NCBI GenBank assembly: GCA_937982665.1
Contig: CALJLD010000277.1
Coordinates: forward strand, 1-30,267
DNA length: 30,267 bases
Direction of reading: 5' to 3'
Origin: an uncultured Planctomycetales bacterium
Lineage (GTDB): Bacteria > Planctomycetota > Planctomycetia > Pirellulales > S012-138
A model generated the notes under the pieces. That model had not been told where the DNA came from. It did not search any database and worked only from the letters and a program-made list of their open reading frames with translations. This document shows positions 8,557 to 16,556 of this stretch, piece after piece (position 1 is the first letter of the stretch; the number at the start of each line of letters is the position of its first letter). The position numbers and the translations under genes are program-made.

Positions 8557-9759
8557 TTATTGGGCTTCAAAGATGCCCTTGCCGATCGTGGGATCAATCC
8601 ACGGTCCGCCGTAAACGAACGCCGGGCCAGCTTCAACTTGATTGTCGACATAGCCGATGGACGCCGGGTTGGAGATCAAGGACGGGTCAATCGGGAAGCC
8701 AGGATTCAAGAAACGGTCCGAGTTGAAGTCGATCAGGACTTTGACACTACCGTCAGCCATCAGAACGTTGGCGGTCAGTTGGCGACCACTGCCATGGACG
8801 GCGTACCAGTCACGCATGTCTTGCAGCCAGAGGATGCCATCGGCACCACCATGTGTGGCGTTTTGCGAGGGGCCGAGCGGATCAGAATTCGGCACTGGCA
8901 ATTGGTCGCCATTTGTGGCCGCAATCACGTCCGTACCTGTTGGCATCAAAACGATGTTATCAGCGTCATTCCAGAACGCAGGACCATCGTTCATGGTTTC
9001 GCCCAATCGAGCACCAATCGCCAAGAAGCCTGGGATGTCATCGCCGAGGATCGCTTCATCAGCGTCACCAGGCGCTGTGTCGCCCAGGAGCGGAATCGCT
9101 GAGGAAACTACGTCGGAACCTTCGACGATTCGGTAGCTGAGGCCACCGATGGTGCCGGCAAAGCCCTTGAGGCCGGCGCGGGTGACGGAAGCGCCAGCGG
9201 TCGAGTCGAGTTTCGGACCGGTGCGGGCGAAGAACCAGCTGGAGGAATAGTTGGTGTTGAAGCCATCGTTGACGAGCTTCTGCACGACAGCGCGACGCTC
9301 AGGGGTACCGGGAGCGGCACCACCAGAGAAGAACGCGGTGCAAGCACCAGTGTCCAATCGCTCGGTGGGGGCGCCGTCTTTCGGGTCGTCAGAGGTGTTG
9401 AAGCCCAAGAGGTCATTGAGCTTTTCCAGACCGAGCAGTTGGTTGCTGGGGCAGCGCATTTCGTTGGGAACGGCGGCACCAATCTTCATCAAGTCAGCAA
9501 CCCAACCCCATGTGTCCACACAGCCATCACGACGATAATCATAGGCACCTGTGCACAGGCGAGATTGCGGATCACGGTCCGCATGCAGCGAGAACCCCAT
9601 TCCAAATTGGCGCAAGTTGTTCTTGCAGGACGTGTCGCGGGCGGCTTCTCGGGCTCGCGCCAGAACCGGCAAGAGCAGCGCGACGAGGATGGCGATGATC
9701 GCAATCACCACCAGCATTTCCACCAGCGTAAAACCTTTACGCTTGTCTCTGTACTTCAT
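8557..9759 (-). CDS. DUF1559 prepilin-like protein (pseudopilin paralogue 1)
   Basis: 400 residues from ATG at 9759, with GGAGAA 8-10 bases upstream (GTG at 9762 also possible). A classic type IV prepilin start, KRKGFTLVEMLVVIAIIAILVALLLPVL split at Gly9/Phe10 with Glu at mature position 5, indicates cleavage by prepilin peptidase and assembly or anchoring in the inner membrane. The large beta-rich globular part is the DUF1559 type found in many copies in planctomycetes. The C-terminal segment NVLMADGSVK resembles the H-X9-DG region, but the His (AVHGSG) lies 13 rather than 9 residues before DG. LIDFNSDRFLNPGF and other blocks are shared with the neighbouring paralogue. Function is unproven; a surface pilus-like or scaffold role is inferred. 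Confidence 0.9.
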   Translation of the reverse strand: MKYRDKRKGFTLVEMLVVIAIIAILVALLLPVLARAREAARDTSCKNNLRQFGMGFSLHADRDPQSRLCTGAYDYRRDGCVDTWGWVADLMKIGAAVPNEMRCPSNQLLGLEKLNDLLGFNTSDDPKDGAPTERLDTGACTAFFSGGAAPGTPERRAVVQKLVNDGFNTNYSSSWFFARTGPKLDSTAGASVTRAGLKGFAGTIGGLSYRIVEGSDVVSSAIPLLGDTAPGDADEAILGDDIPGFLAIGARLGETMNDGPAFWNDADNIVLMPTGTDVIAATNGDQLPVPNSDPLGPSQNATHGGADGILWLQDMRDWYAVHGSGRQLTANVLMADGSVKVLIDFNSDRFLNPGFPIDPSLISNPASIGYVDNQVEAGPAFVYGGPWIDPTIGKGIFEAQ

Positions 9760-9940
9760 CACAGTCGTTCTCCAAAGAATAAAGAGGGAAACATGTATTC
9801 AAACGGCGCAGACCCCTGTCGTCCCCAATGACCGAACCGATCCGATCGCCGGTAACTTTTGCAGTCAATCGTTAGCTTCCAACTGTTGATCTCAGGCTGG
9901 CCACAGGCTGAATCTTTGACTCAACAGAAACGGAACATGG

Positions 9941-11098
9941 CTAAGGCTTCTTGATCGACCAGATGCTCAAGAACTTCTTTGGCGGCAATTCAATCGCCGA
10001 GGACGCGAAGCCGTTGGCGCCCGAGGGATCGAAGCCGTTGTTCAACAGCTCATCGCCGTTGTCGTCGATGAATTCGCGAACTCCGCCGTCCGCGAACAAA
10101 ACGTTGCAAACACCACGGTGTACGGGGGCAAACCCGCGATAATCCTGGAGTGTTCCCTCCCACGTTTCCCACCAGCCGCCAGGGCCGGTTCTTGAAGCGC
10201 CGCCGCTAATCTCCGGCGCGCTCATCGTGGCAGGATCCACTGGACCATTCGTCATGGACTTGGCTGTGGGATATCCGGTGGGGTGATCGCCAAGGTCATA
10301 TTGCAGGGGGGCCGCCGCGGCTCCGTCGCCCATCAAGGGCACAAACGAGAGCGATGTGGAGAGCGAATCAAGGTGCGATTGATGCAGCGGCCCCGCGGTC
10401 GAGGCTTGGGAGAGCAGCGAAGGAGGACAACCGGTTTTTGTCGAAGAAAGAATGCCGGAGGTATCCACGTTCACACCGCTGCGGGCGAGAAACCAGCTTG
10501 CGGTGTAGTTGGTGTTGTAGTGCTCTTCGTAGATATCCCTGCGAATGATTGCCAGGCGAGCAGCACTGCCGGCGGCTTCCGCCGCCAAATTTCGGCAAGG
10601 GCTGTTGGTTGTGCCCAGGTAATCCGCGCAGTCATTGCCAGGTGGCGAAAAGGCCATCAGGTCGTTGTATGTTTCGCTGATTCGCAGCGTGTTTGTGGGG
10701 CAAAGCATCTGGCCAACAGGAGTGCCCTGTTCAACCAGGTCGGCAACCCAGCCATACTCCGTGACGCTGCCATCAAAACGCCAGTTGAAGGCACCACTGC
10801 AAAGGAAGCCGCGCTTCCGCCCGGCGTAAGCTTCCAACCCCAGGCCAATATGGCGCAAGTTGTTTTGACACTCGGCCTTATGGGCAGCTCCTCTGGCAAG
10901 CTGAACGGCAGGCGTTAAGAGAGCGACGAGCAGTGTGATGATCGTAATCACCACCAACAGTTCGACGATTGTGAAAGCAGAGCGCGAGACTCCGCTACGG
11001 GTTGGTTTTCGGCGTACACGCGACGTGCACGCCGGTGTAAGTCCACACATTGGCTCGTTCGAATCCGTCTCAACGGTCGATCCTGACATGAGCTCCAT
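9941..11098 (-). CDS. DUF1559 prepilin-like protein (pseudopilin paralogue 2)
   Basis: 385 residues; first gene of the minus-strand run DUF1559, DUF1559, DUF1573, PilM-fusion. The prepilin segment SAFTIVELLVVITIITLLVALLTP begins after an unusually long leader of 41 residues, and the residue before the expected cut is Ala41 rather than Gly; Glu46 is at mature position 5. The C-terminal HRGVCNVLFADGG fits H-X9-DG exactly, followed by DDNGDELLNNGFDP, matching the tail of paralogue 1. Shared WFFAR/WFLAR, NTNY and CP(S/T)N blocks show the two arose by duplication and diverged. Start choice is open: ATG 11098 has AAGGA too close, while ATG 11089 has both AAGGA and GGAG upstream. Confidence 0.88.
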   Translation of the reverse strand: MELMSGSTVETDSNEPMCGLTPACTSRVRRKPTRSGVSRSAFTIVELLVVITIITLLVALLTPAVQLARGAAHKAECQNNLRHIGLGLEAYAGRKRGFLCSGAFNWRFDGSVTEYGWVADLVEQGTPVGQMLCPTNTLRISETYNDLMAFSPPGNDCADYLGTTNSPCRNLAAEAAGSAARLAIIRRDIYEEHYNTNYTASWFLARSGVNVDTSGILSSTKTGCPPSLLSQASTAGPLHQSHLDSLSTSLSFVPLMGDGAAAAPLQYDLGDHPTGYPTAKSMTNGPVDPATMSAPEISGGASRTGPGGWWETWEGTLQDYRGFAPVHRGVCNVLFADGGVREFIDDNGDELLNNGFDPSGANGFASSAIELPPKKFLSIWSIKKP

Positions 11099-11460
11099 TT
11101 CCTTAAACAGATTTGGACCCTGCGCAAACTTCGAAGCATCTGGCTCCGCTGGTGAATTTGGAAATTAGTATCCGGGCCGTTGTGAAGATTTGATGAGCAG
11201 CGAATGAAATTGCTCGCCAGCATTCGAGCTTGGGGCGCAACCCGTTTGATTCGATGCCTTTAGGAATCTCCAGGAATCCTTGTTGCCACCATTGCGGTCG
11301 GTGAGAGACAGAAGATGAGCAAAGCAAGGTGACTGCGATATGGCGACAGAGCGTCCGCACCACGGCAGATTGAACCGCGCGTCACGCAAAGCGCGCATCG
11401 TAGAGGTGTCAGCGCGCCACGAGAGTTACATATGTGTAACTACTAGCACGCAAATCGCAT

Positions 11461-11531
11461 GAATCGCGCGGAACAAAGAGCCACAGCCTGCGACCGGAGG
11501 CCTTTCAGTCCGAACTACTCGTGCCGCAGCG
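11461..11531 (-). repeat. Direct repeat copy A: remnant of a permease 3' end
   Basis: 71 bases that match 11741-11811 without gaps at 60 of 71 positions. Read on the minus strand, its last coding part gives STLRHE followed by TAG, close to the PVDALRHE-stop end of the intact permease. It is probably what is left of a second, paralogous permease gene or of a tandem duplication. Confidence 0.75.
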
Positions 11532-11536
11532 TACTG

Positions 11537-11575
11537 AGTGCCACTGCTGGCTTGTCCGGCTTGTCCAGCAGTGCT
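11537..11575 (+). repeat. Palindromic repeat copy 1
   Basis: Stem arms CACTGCTGG (11542-11550) and CCAGCAGTG (11565-11573) enclose a loop. A 9-base unit GGCTTGTCC is repeated twice head to tail at 11549-11566. A related copy lies in the opposite orientation at 11655-11686. Probably a dispersed intergenic palindrome. Confidence 0.65.
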
Positions 11576-11654
11576 CTTCCCTAGTTTCAGGAACGGGTAC
11601 GTGCGAGCGAGACCAAGTGAATCTAGTTGACGTGTGGGCTCCGAATTCCGCGTG

Positions 11655-11686
11655 AGCCACATTGCTGGAACAAGCCAGCAGTGGCA
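11655..11686 (-). repeat. Palindromic repeat copy 2 (inverted)
   Basis: Arms CATTGCTGG (11660-11668) and CCAGCAGTG (11675-11683), with one mismatch, surround a 6-base loop. Its reverse complement shares GTGCCACTGCTGGCTTGT with copy 1 but lacks that copy's extra 9-base unit. Confidence 0.6.
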
Positions 11687-11740
11687 CCCGCACAGAACGA
11701 TGCACGTGGCAGAAACCTCGCGCAACTCGGTTGGACGTGC

Positions 11741-11811
11741 GCATCGCGGGGAATAGAGAGTCACAGCCTGCGAGCGGAGGCCATTGAACCGGAACTACTC
11801 GTGCCGCAGCG
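11741..11811 (-). repeat. Direct repeat copy B: end of the permease gene and its 3' flank
   Basis: The 71-base partner of 11461-11531, offset exactly 280 bases, with 11 mismatches. It covers the last 17 bases of the permease gene including its stop at 11795-11797, plus 54 bases downstream. The most conserved stretch (ACTACTCGTGCCGCAGCG) spans the stop codon and last codons. Confidence 0.75.
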
Positions 11812-13120
11812 CGTCTACGGGATCCATGCTGGCCGCGCGTCTGGCCGGATAGAGGCCGAAAACCACGCCTACGGCGACGCTGATCCCAAATGCCAACGGG
11901 ATCGACCATGGCAGGATGATCGGTTCGACGTCGCGCATAACTTCCGGGAGCGTGCTGATGGCATTCGGGAAGAATCGCTCGAGCATCGAGCGGATCAAGC
12001 CGATCACCGGGCCACACAGGAAGCCGCCAATCACGCCGGTCGCGCCGCCGGCAACCGAGAGCACAATCGTCTCGACGAGGAACTGTCGCGTGATGTCACG
12101 CTGCTTGGCGCCGAGCGCGCGGCGGATACCAATCTCGCGCGTCCGTTCCGTCACAGTGGCCAGCATGATATTCATAATGCCGATACCGCCGACCAATAAG
12201 GAAATGGCCGCGATCAACCCCATGAAGATCATGAACATGATCCGCGTCGTGCGGGCTTGCTCGAGCAGTTCCAGGGGAATCACAACGGCGTAGTCCGACA
12301 TCTTGGTATGACTTTGCGCCAGTGTCGCTTCAATCAAGCTGGCGGTGCGCATGACGTCGTTGACATTTTCAATGCGCAAAGTGAGTTGGCTCAACTCGAC
12401 CGTCTCCGCGTTGAAGTTTCCGGCTCCCCTTTGCGCGATGAAGTCGCCGACATGCTGCCAGAGCGATTCGATTGGAACGTAGACGTCCAGGTTGAAATCC
12501 TGCGCCGCCAAAGAACCGCCAATGCCTGCCGAGGCGGCGCGCGGTTGCATGACTCCAATCACGCGGAAACGAAGTTGTTCAACACGTATGGTGTTGCCCA
12601 AGGGATCTTCAAAGCCGAAGAGTCGCTCCGCGGTTTCGGCGGCCAGCACACAGACGTTTTCTCGCGCGTCGTTGTGAAGCTCGGAAAAGAACCTGCCTTT
12701 ATCCACGCTCAACTGGTTGATCTCCGCGAACTCGGGATCGCATCCGACGAGGCGACCTTCAAAGCTGTTTGCCGCATAGCTGAACCGTTGGCGGACTTCT
12801 CGGATTCTCACGGTCCGCTTGATCGCGGGAATCGCACTGATCTTGTCAAAATCTTCGCGAGTCAAACCGTAGACCAGAGGGCCTTCAATCCCTTGCGTGG
12901 CGTCATTGGAAGGACGGACGGTGCGGACAATGACGTTATCCGCTCCCAGGCTGGCGATCTGCTCCTGCGCCTTGGCGCTGATCCCTTCACCAATGGCCAA
13001 CAACCAGATCACGCTCGATACGCCGACGAAGATGCCCAAGATCGTCAACAACGATCTGAGCGGATGGAGCATGACGCTCTTGATGCCGAGCTTCCAGGTT
13101 CTGAGCCAGGTGAAGGTCAT
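11795..13120 (-). CDS. MacB-type ABC transporter permease
   Basis: 441-residue inner-membrane subunit of a tripartite mechanotransmission-type exporter. The order is one N-terminal membrane helix (LLTILGIFVGVSSVIWLLAIG, about 24-44), a large periplasmic MacB-like domain (about 50-285), then three membrane helices in the FtsX domain (about 295-322, 345-375, 402-426). The segment GGIGIMNIMLATVTERTREIGIRRALGA is the classic FtsX/MacB block following the second helix, and LYPARRAASMDPVDALRHE is the usual ending. The start ATG 13120 has AAGG 7 bases upstream. The ATPase is a separate gene upstream (split MacB arrangement). The transported substrate cannot be deduced. Confidence 0.92.
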   Translation of the reverse strand: MTFTWLRTWKLGIKSVMLHPLRSLLTILGIFVGVSSVIWLLAIGEGISAKAQEQIASLGADNVIVRTVRPSNDATQGIEGPLVYGLTREDFDKISAIPAIKRTVRIREVRQRFSYAANSFEGRLVGCDPEFAEINQLSVDKGRFFSELHNDARENVCVLAAETAERLFGFEDPLGNTIRVEQLRFRVIGVMQPRAASAGIGGSLAAQDFNLDVYVPIESLWQHVGDFIAQRGAGNFNAETVELSQLTLRIENVNDVMRTASLIEATLAQSHTKMSDYAVVIPLELLEQARTTRIMFMIFMGLIAAISLLVGGIGIMNIMLATVTERTREIGIRRALGAKQRDITRQFLVETIVLSVAGGATGVIGGFLCGPVIGLIRSMLERFFPNAISTLPEVMRDVEPIILPWSIPLAFGISVAVGVVFGLYPARRAASMDPVDALRHE

Positions 13121-13129
13121 GCGAGCCTT

Positions 13130-13218
13130 AGTGACTTAGTTCTTTGTGGGACTTAGTTCTCTGTAGTGACTTAGTTCGCTGTAGTGACTTAGTTCGCTGT
13201 AGTGACTTAGTTCGCTGT
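13130..13218. repeat. 18-bp minisatellite between ATPase and permease genes
   Basis: Five head-to-tail units run 13130-13147, 13148-13164 (17 bases), 13165-13182, 13183-13200 and 13201-13218. The last three are identical (AGTGACTTAGTTCGCTGT) and the first two are diverged. The array ends 10 bases upstream of the permease start as read on the minus strand and fills most of the 147-base spacer. Each unit carries TAA on the minus strand in one frame, so it is not read-through coding. Copy-number change would alter the spacing between the two exporter genes. Confidence 0.9.
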
Positions 13219-13267
13219 GATTTGCAATTCAGGCTTGATAAGGCGAAGCGGGACCAAGCGGAAGCTC

Positions 13268-14170
13268 TCACAGCGACCGCAACCGCTTATCGACTTGAAT
13301 CAGCCCGTCCTTGAGTCGGATGATCCGCTTGGCACGCTCGGCAACATCATCCTCATGCGTGACCATGATGATGGTCTTGCCTTCTTCATTGAGTTGCTGC
13401 AGCAGACCGAGGATGGTTTCCGTTGTCACGGAGTCCAGGTTGCCTGTGGGTTCGTCCGCCAGGATGAAATAAGGATCATTGATCAGGCTGCGGGCAATCG
13501 CGGCGCGCTGTTGCTGACCGCCGGAGAGCTGCATTGGGCGGTGGTCCAGTCGATCGCTCAAACCGACCATCTTGGCGAGGTCCAACGCGCGCTGGTGATC
13601 CTTGGCGGAAATGCGACCGCGGTAATACAAAGGGACTTCAATGTTTTCAACAACGGTCAACTGCTGGATAAGATTGTACGACTGAAAGACGAAGCCAAGC
13701 CGCGAAGCGCGGATTTCCGAGAGCGCGTCGTCGTTCAATTGGGCGACATCGTCTGAGCCCAGAAAGAAACTGCCTGAGGTGGGGCGGTCTAAACACCCCA
13801 GCAGGTTGAGCAATGTCGATTTGCCGGAACCGGACGGGCCCATGATGGCAATGTAGTCGCCAACAGGCACATCAAAAGAAACGCCTTGCAGGGCCTTAAC
13901 GGTCTCGCCGCCAAGTTCGTAATGCTTTTGCAGACCGACAACGCGGACCGCATAGCCGTTGGCATGGTCTGGCTGGCTCTCGTGCGATGCCGACAGGCCG
14001 AGCCGCTCGTCTTGGGGTGTCGACGAGGTTATTGAATGGGCCTGTGACGGCGCTCTTGGCTCGGCAGATTCGCGTGCCGGGTCTTCCGACAGGTGAGCGT
14101 CTTGCTGTTCCTGTGGCGATGGTTCGTCGTGCTGTTGATCCCGTGGGGGACTCTCCGGGTTATCACTCAC
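13268..14170 (-). CDS. ABC transporter ATP-binding protein (MacB/LolD type)
   Basis: 300-residue ATPase that powers the permease encoded downstream. Walker A is GPSGSGKST at 111-119, the Q-loop glutamine is Q163 (FVFQSYN), the signature LSGGQQQR is at 215-222, Walker B FILADEPTGNLD starts at 235 and the switch His is H272. The first 70 residues form an acidic, Pro/Ser/Gln-rich extension absent from ordinary LolD/MacB ATPases (about 230 residues) and probably disordered. The start is GTG 14170 with GGAAG five bases upstream. It lies between the membrane-fusion gene (156-base gap) and the permease gene (147-base gap), consistent with one operon. Confidence 0.94.
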   Translation of the reverse strand: MSDNPESPPRDQQHDEPSPQEQQDAHLSEDPARESAEPRAPSQAHSITSSTPQDERLGLSASHESQPDHANGYAVRVVGLQKHYELGGETVKALQGVSFDVPVGDYIAIMGPSGSGKSTLLNLLGCLDRPTSGSFFLGSDDVAQLNDDALSEIRASRLGFVFQSYNLIQQLTVVENIEVPLYYRGRISAKDHQRALDLAKMVGLSDRLDHRPMQLSGGQQQRAAIARSLINDPYFILADEPTGNLDSVTTETILGLLQQLNEEGKTIIMVTHEDDVAERAKRIIRLKDGLIQVDKRLRSL

Positions 14171-14326
14171 AACAGCTTCCGTCTTATCACAACAGGATCA
14201 AACTTATGCCGGAAGAAAGTTGGCATCATCGGCCTGGCACAAACAGCGCGCTAACAATCGGAAAGCGCCATCGCAGTATCCGCGGCTTGCAATTCGATTG
14301 ATGTCAGAACCAATTTCTGTCCAACT

Positions 14327-15889
14327 TCACTCTTGAGCTGCGCGGTCAGCGGATTCGCCACTGGCGGTTTGAGGCGATCCGGAACTTCGACGATCAGCAG
14401 TATCGGTTGCAACCTGCTCCGTGGACTGCGGATCGCTCGGGGCCGCGTCATACTCTGCCGCATTGCCGACGAGTTCCGTTTGAATGATTGGCGGCAGATC
14501 GCTTTCGGAGATGGCCTTCTTCTGGTTGTGGGCCACGATGTCACCGACTGCGAGACCCTTTGTTACAACAACGTTTAAGTCGTTACTAGTTCCGACGCTG
14601 ATCTCCTGCAGTTCAAATTGCCCTTGCTCATTGCGAAGGGCGCAGAAGTACTGACTGCCATGTTGCAACACGGCTTGCATGGGGATTTGCAAAGCGTCAT
14701 CCAACTGTTTGACTTTGATGCGGACTTCCGAGGAAAGCCCTGGACGCAGATCATTTGGTGCGTTCTTGATGTCAACGTAGACGTAGTATTCGCGGACGTT
14801 GGAAGCCGACCAGTGTTGCGGCACGGGGTATGTATCCACGCGGGAAACGATTCCGTAGAGGACTTCACCCCAACGGGCATCAATGTTGATTTGGCAGGGC
14901 ATGTCTTCAGCAATGTGGCCGATCCGGGACTCATTGACTTTGACCCGCACCTGCATTTGCGTCTTGTCCGGCAGCCAGAAGAGCGTTTGGTTTTCCCAGC
15001 AGGTTCCCAACTCTTCAATCACGTTTTCCGGGTTTCCCCGGCGGTCATGCTCGTTGGCGTAAACGAGTTCGCCATCAGCCGGTGCATAGATCTTGCACTT
15101 CTCGATTTGTTTGTTGAGGAAGTCCAGTTTCTTGCGTTCCAGTTCCCAGCTTTCCTTGTCCGCGCTCATCTTCGCTTCCGCGGAGCGGATATCACTCTTG
15201 AGCGTCATCACGGTCTTGGCCTTGGTGTAGTTCTCCAAGACGGACAGCTTGGTCTTTGCGGTATCGAGTTCTTTTTGGGCTTTGTCGACGGCAAACTTGT
15301 CCGCTTGAAGCTGAACTTCCGTGACGTAGCCCAAAGCGTTGAGCTTCTTGCTGTATTCGTGGTATTCCTCAGCGCGTTTGAGGTTCTCTTCCGCGACAAA
15401 GATTTCGCTCTCGATCAGTTCGCGCTCTTGGCGGAACGTGCCGTCTTGATATTCGGCCAACGCGATTTCCGCAGTCTCGTGCAGGTTTTGCGATTGGATG
15501 TATGTTGAGTGCGCGGTGTTTACCTGAATCTGCTGTTCGCTGAGTTCGTTCTCTTGCTCCGAGGAATCCAACACGGCGAGCAAGTCACCCTTGTGGACGT
15601 ATTCGCCTTCGCCAAAGGGGAGCTGCAAGATGGTGACGCCATCTCGACCGGTTTCCACGTCACACTTGATCTCCATCCGGTTGGCGCTTTGCAGCGTGCC
15701 GGTGGCAACGATCTCATGAACAAAACGAGATTGCTTCACTTCGACAGTGATCAGATCTTGCGCGCTGGCTTCTTCGCCGCCGAGGTAATGCCATGCGGCA
15801 AAGCCGCCGCCACCAAGCACAGCAAAGGTGAGGACCAAAGGCACCCAAGAAACGCCGTAACGGTTGTGACGAGAATTGCGATTCTTCAT
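14327..15889 (-). CDS. Membrane-fusion (periplasmic adaptor) protein, HlyD/MacA-like
   Basis: 520-residue periplasmic adaptor, first gene of the exporter operon. A membrane anchor at about 13-36 is followed by a lipoyl-like half motif (VATGTLQSANRMEIKCDVE), a long alpha-helical coiled-coil hairpin (about 110-270, rich in Glu, Lys and Gln), the second lipoyl half (CKIYAPADGELVYAN) and beta-barrel/membrane-proximal domains (QVRVKVNESRIGHI; LRPGLSSEVRIKVKQL). The final 55 residues are low-complexity Ser/Ala/Asp-rich, unusual for the family and probably disordered. With the separate ATPase and permease it forms a MacAB-like set; no TolC-like outer-membrane gene lies in the window. Start ATG 15889. 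Confidence 0.92.
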   Translation of the reverse strand: MKNRNSRHNRYGVSWVPLVLTFAVLGGGGFAAWHYLGGEEASAQDLITVEVKQSRFVHEIVATGTLQSANRMEIKCDVETGRDGVTILQLPFGEGEYVHKGDLLAVLDSSEQENELSEQQIQVNTAHSTYIQSQNLHETAEIALAEYQDGTFRQERELIESEIFVAEENLKRAEEYHEYSKKLNALGYVTEVQLQADKFAVDKAQKELDTAKTKLSVLENYTKAKTVMTLKSDIRSAEAKMSADKESWELERKKLDFLNKQIEKCKIYAPADGELVYANEHDRRGNPENVIEELGTCWENQTLFWLPDKTQMQVRVKVNESRIGHIAEDMPCQINIDARWGEVLYGIVSRVDTYPVPQHWSASNVREYYVYVDIKNAPNDLRPGLSSEVRIKVKQLDDALQIPMQAVLQHGSQYFCALRNEQGQFELQEISVGTSNDLNVVVTKGLAVGDIVAHNQKKAISESDLPPIIQTELVGNAAEYDAAPSDPQSTEQVATDTADRRSSGSPQTASGESADRAAQE

Positions 15890-16483
15890 GTTGTTGATTT
15901 ATCAAGTGGCGTTAGCCCATCAGAGACATCGCGACCATCCGCGCACGCTGATGACGGCCAATTCACGTGACTCGTTTGACTATAATTCGACTGTTTGCGA
16001 CTCGACTCTGTGCGATTCGACTTTTTTGTGCCAGGCGGGAAGGGATTGGCACAGGAAGGATGGCCGCTGCGGTGAGGAAAGTGGGCTGGCCAATTCCACC
16101 CAGGAATCGAAATTGAGGCGCCGCCGTGCGCACAATTCCCAGGCAAAAACCCTGTCAGAGTGTACACGATCAATTTGGGCATGTCACCTAAAGTCTTGGA
16201 TTATCACGACATATGCATGGCGGGAGCTTTGCCGTCTGGCCAAGGAATTTGAGCTGCTGAAGCTGTGCGTGCCTGACCGATTCTGGCAGTCAGCATTGCT
16301 GGTATCGATGTTGGATTCGCCAGAGATCCGAGTTGGACGCAAATTGAATTGTGTGTTTGTCTGCTGTGTGGGATATCGCACACTTTGGGAGGCGATGGGC
16401 TTCGGGCAGCCAGATATTGAATTGGCGATTCAGGATGCAAGAATGAACGGCTGCGAAGCTGGCGCTGGCGCTGGCAGCGTTGT
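15890..16483. other. Spacer between exporter operon and tRNA
   Basis: Upstream region of the minus-strand exporter operon and of the tRNA. A 205-codon plus-strand frame covers it, but it starts inside the membrane-fusion gene, runs into the tRNA and has no recognisable family, so it is not called. A short 15-base tandem repeat is listed separately. No clear promoter was recognised. Confidence 0.5.
15985..16029. repeat. Imperfect 15-bp tandem repeat upstream of exporter operon
   Basis: Three consecutive 15-base units, 15985-15999, 16000-16014 and 16015-16029, share the core TCGACT and the ending TGYG or TTGT; a weaker unit precedes at 15970-15984. It lies about 95-140 bases upstream of the membrane-fusion gene start, so it could carry repeated regulator sites. 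Evidence is only the periodicity. Confidence 0.45.
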
Positions 16484-16556
16484 GCGGGCGTAGCTCAGTG
16501 GCTAGAGCATCGGCTTCCCAAGCCGAACGTCGGGGGTTCGAATCCCCTCGCCCGCT
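16484..16556 (+). tRNA. tRNA-Gly(CCC)
   Basis: 73 bases that fold into a full cloverleaf: acceptor GCGGGCG/CGCCCGC (7 bp), D arm GCTC/GAGC, anticodon stem TCGGC/GCCGA with loop TTCCCAA (anticodon CCC at 16517-16519), a 5-base variable loop and a T arm with TTCGAAT. The T stem has one G-T pair. The discriminator is T and the 3' CCA is not encoded. It reads GGG codons. No integrase or att-like copy of its 3' end was seen nearby. Confidence 0.97.

Larger units (their letters stand above)
11099..11794. other. Gene-free stretch with several repeats
   Basis: No convincing gene on either strand; the open frames here show no family features. The stretch holds one member of a 71-bp direct repeat and most of the other, two related palindromic repeats, and an interrupted palindrome GTTACA-TATG-TGTAAC at 11425-11440 that could be a protein-binding site. 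It separates the pilin-like locus from the exporter operon. Confidence 0.6.

Noticed and set aside
11421..11440. GTTACA-TATG-TGTAAC as a CRP/FNR-type operator
   Set aside because: The centre is not symmetric and the spacing does not match a known consensus well; mentioned only as a possible site.
11505..12017. 170-codon minus-strand open frame spanning the permease end
   Set aside because: Overlaps the permease in another frame and runs into the repeat region; no family features.
14618..15508. 296-codon plus-strand open frame
   Set aside because: Antisense shadow of the membrane-fusion protein gene.
15876..16493. 205-codon plus-strand open frame between exporter operon and tRNA
   Set aside because: It begins within the membrane-fusion gene on the other strand and ends inside the tRNA-Gly; its composition is Cys/Arg/Ser-rich with no family resemblance.
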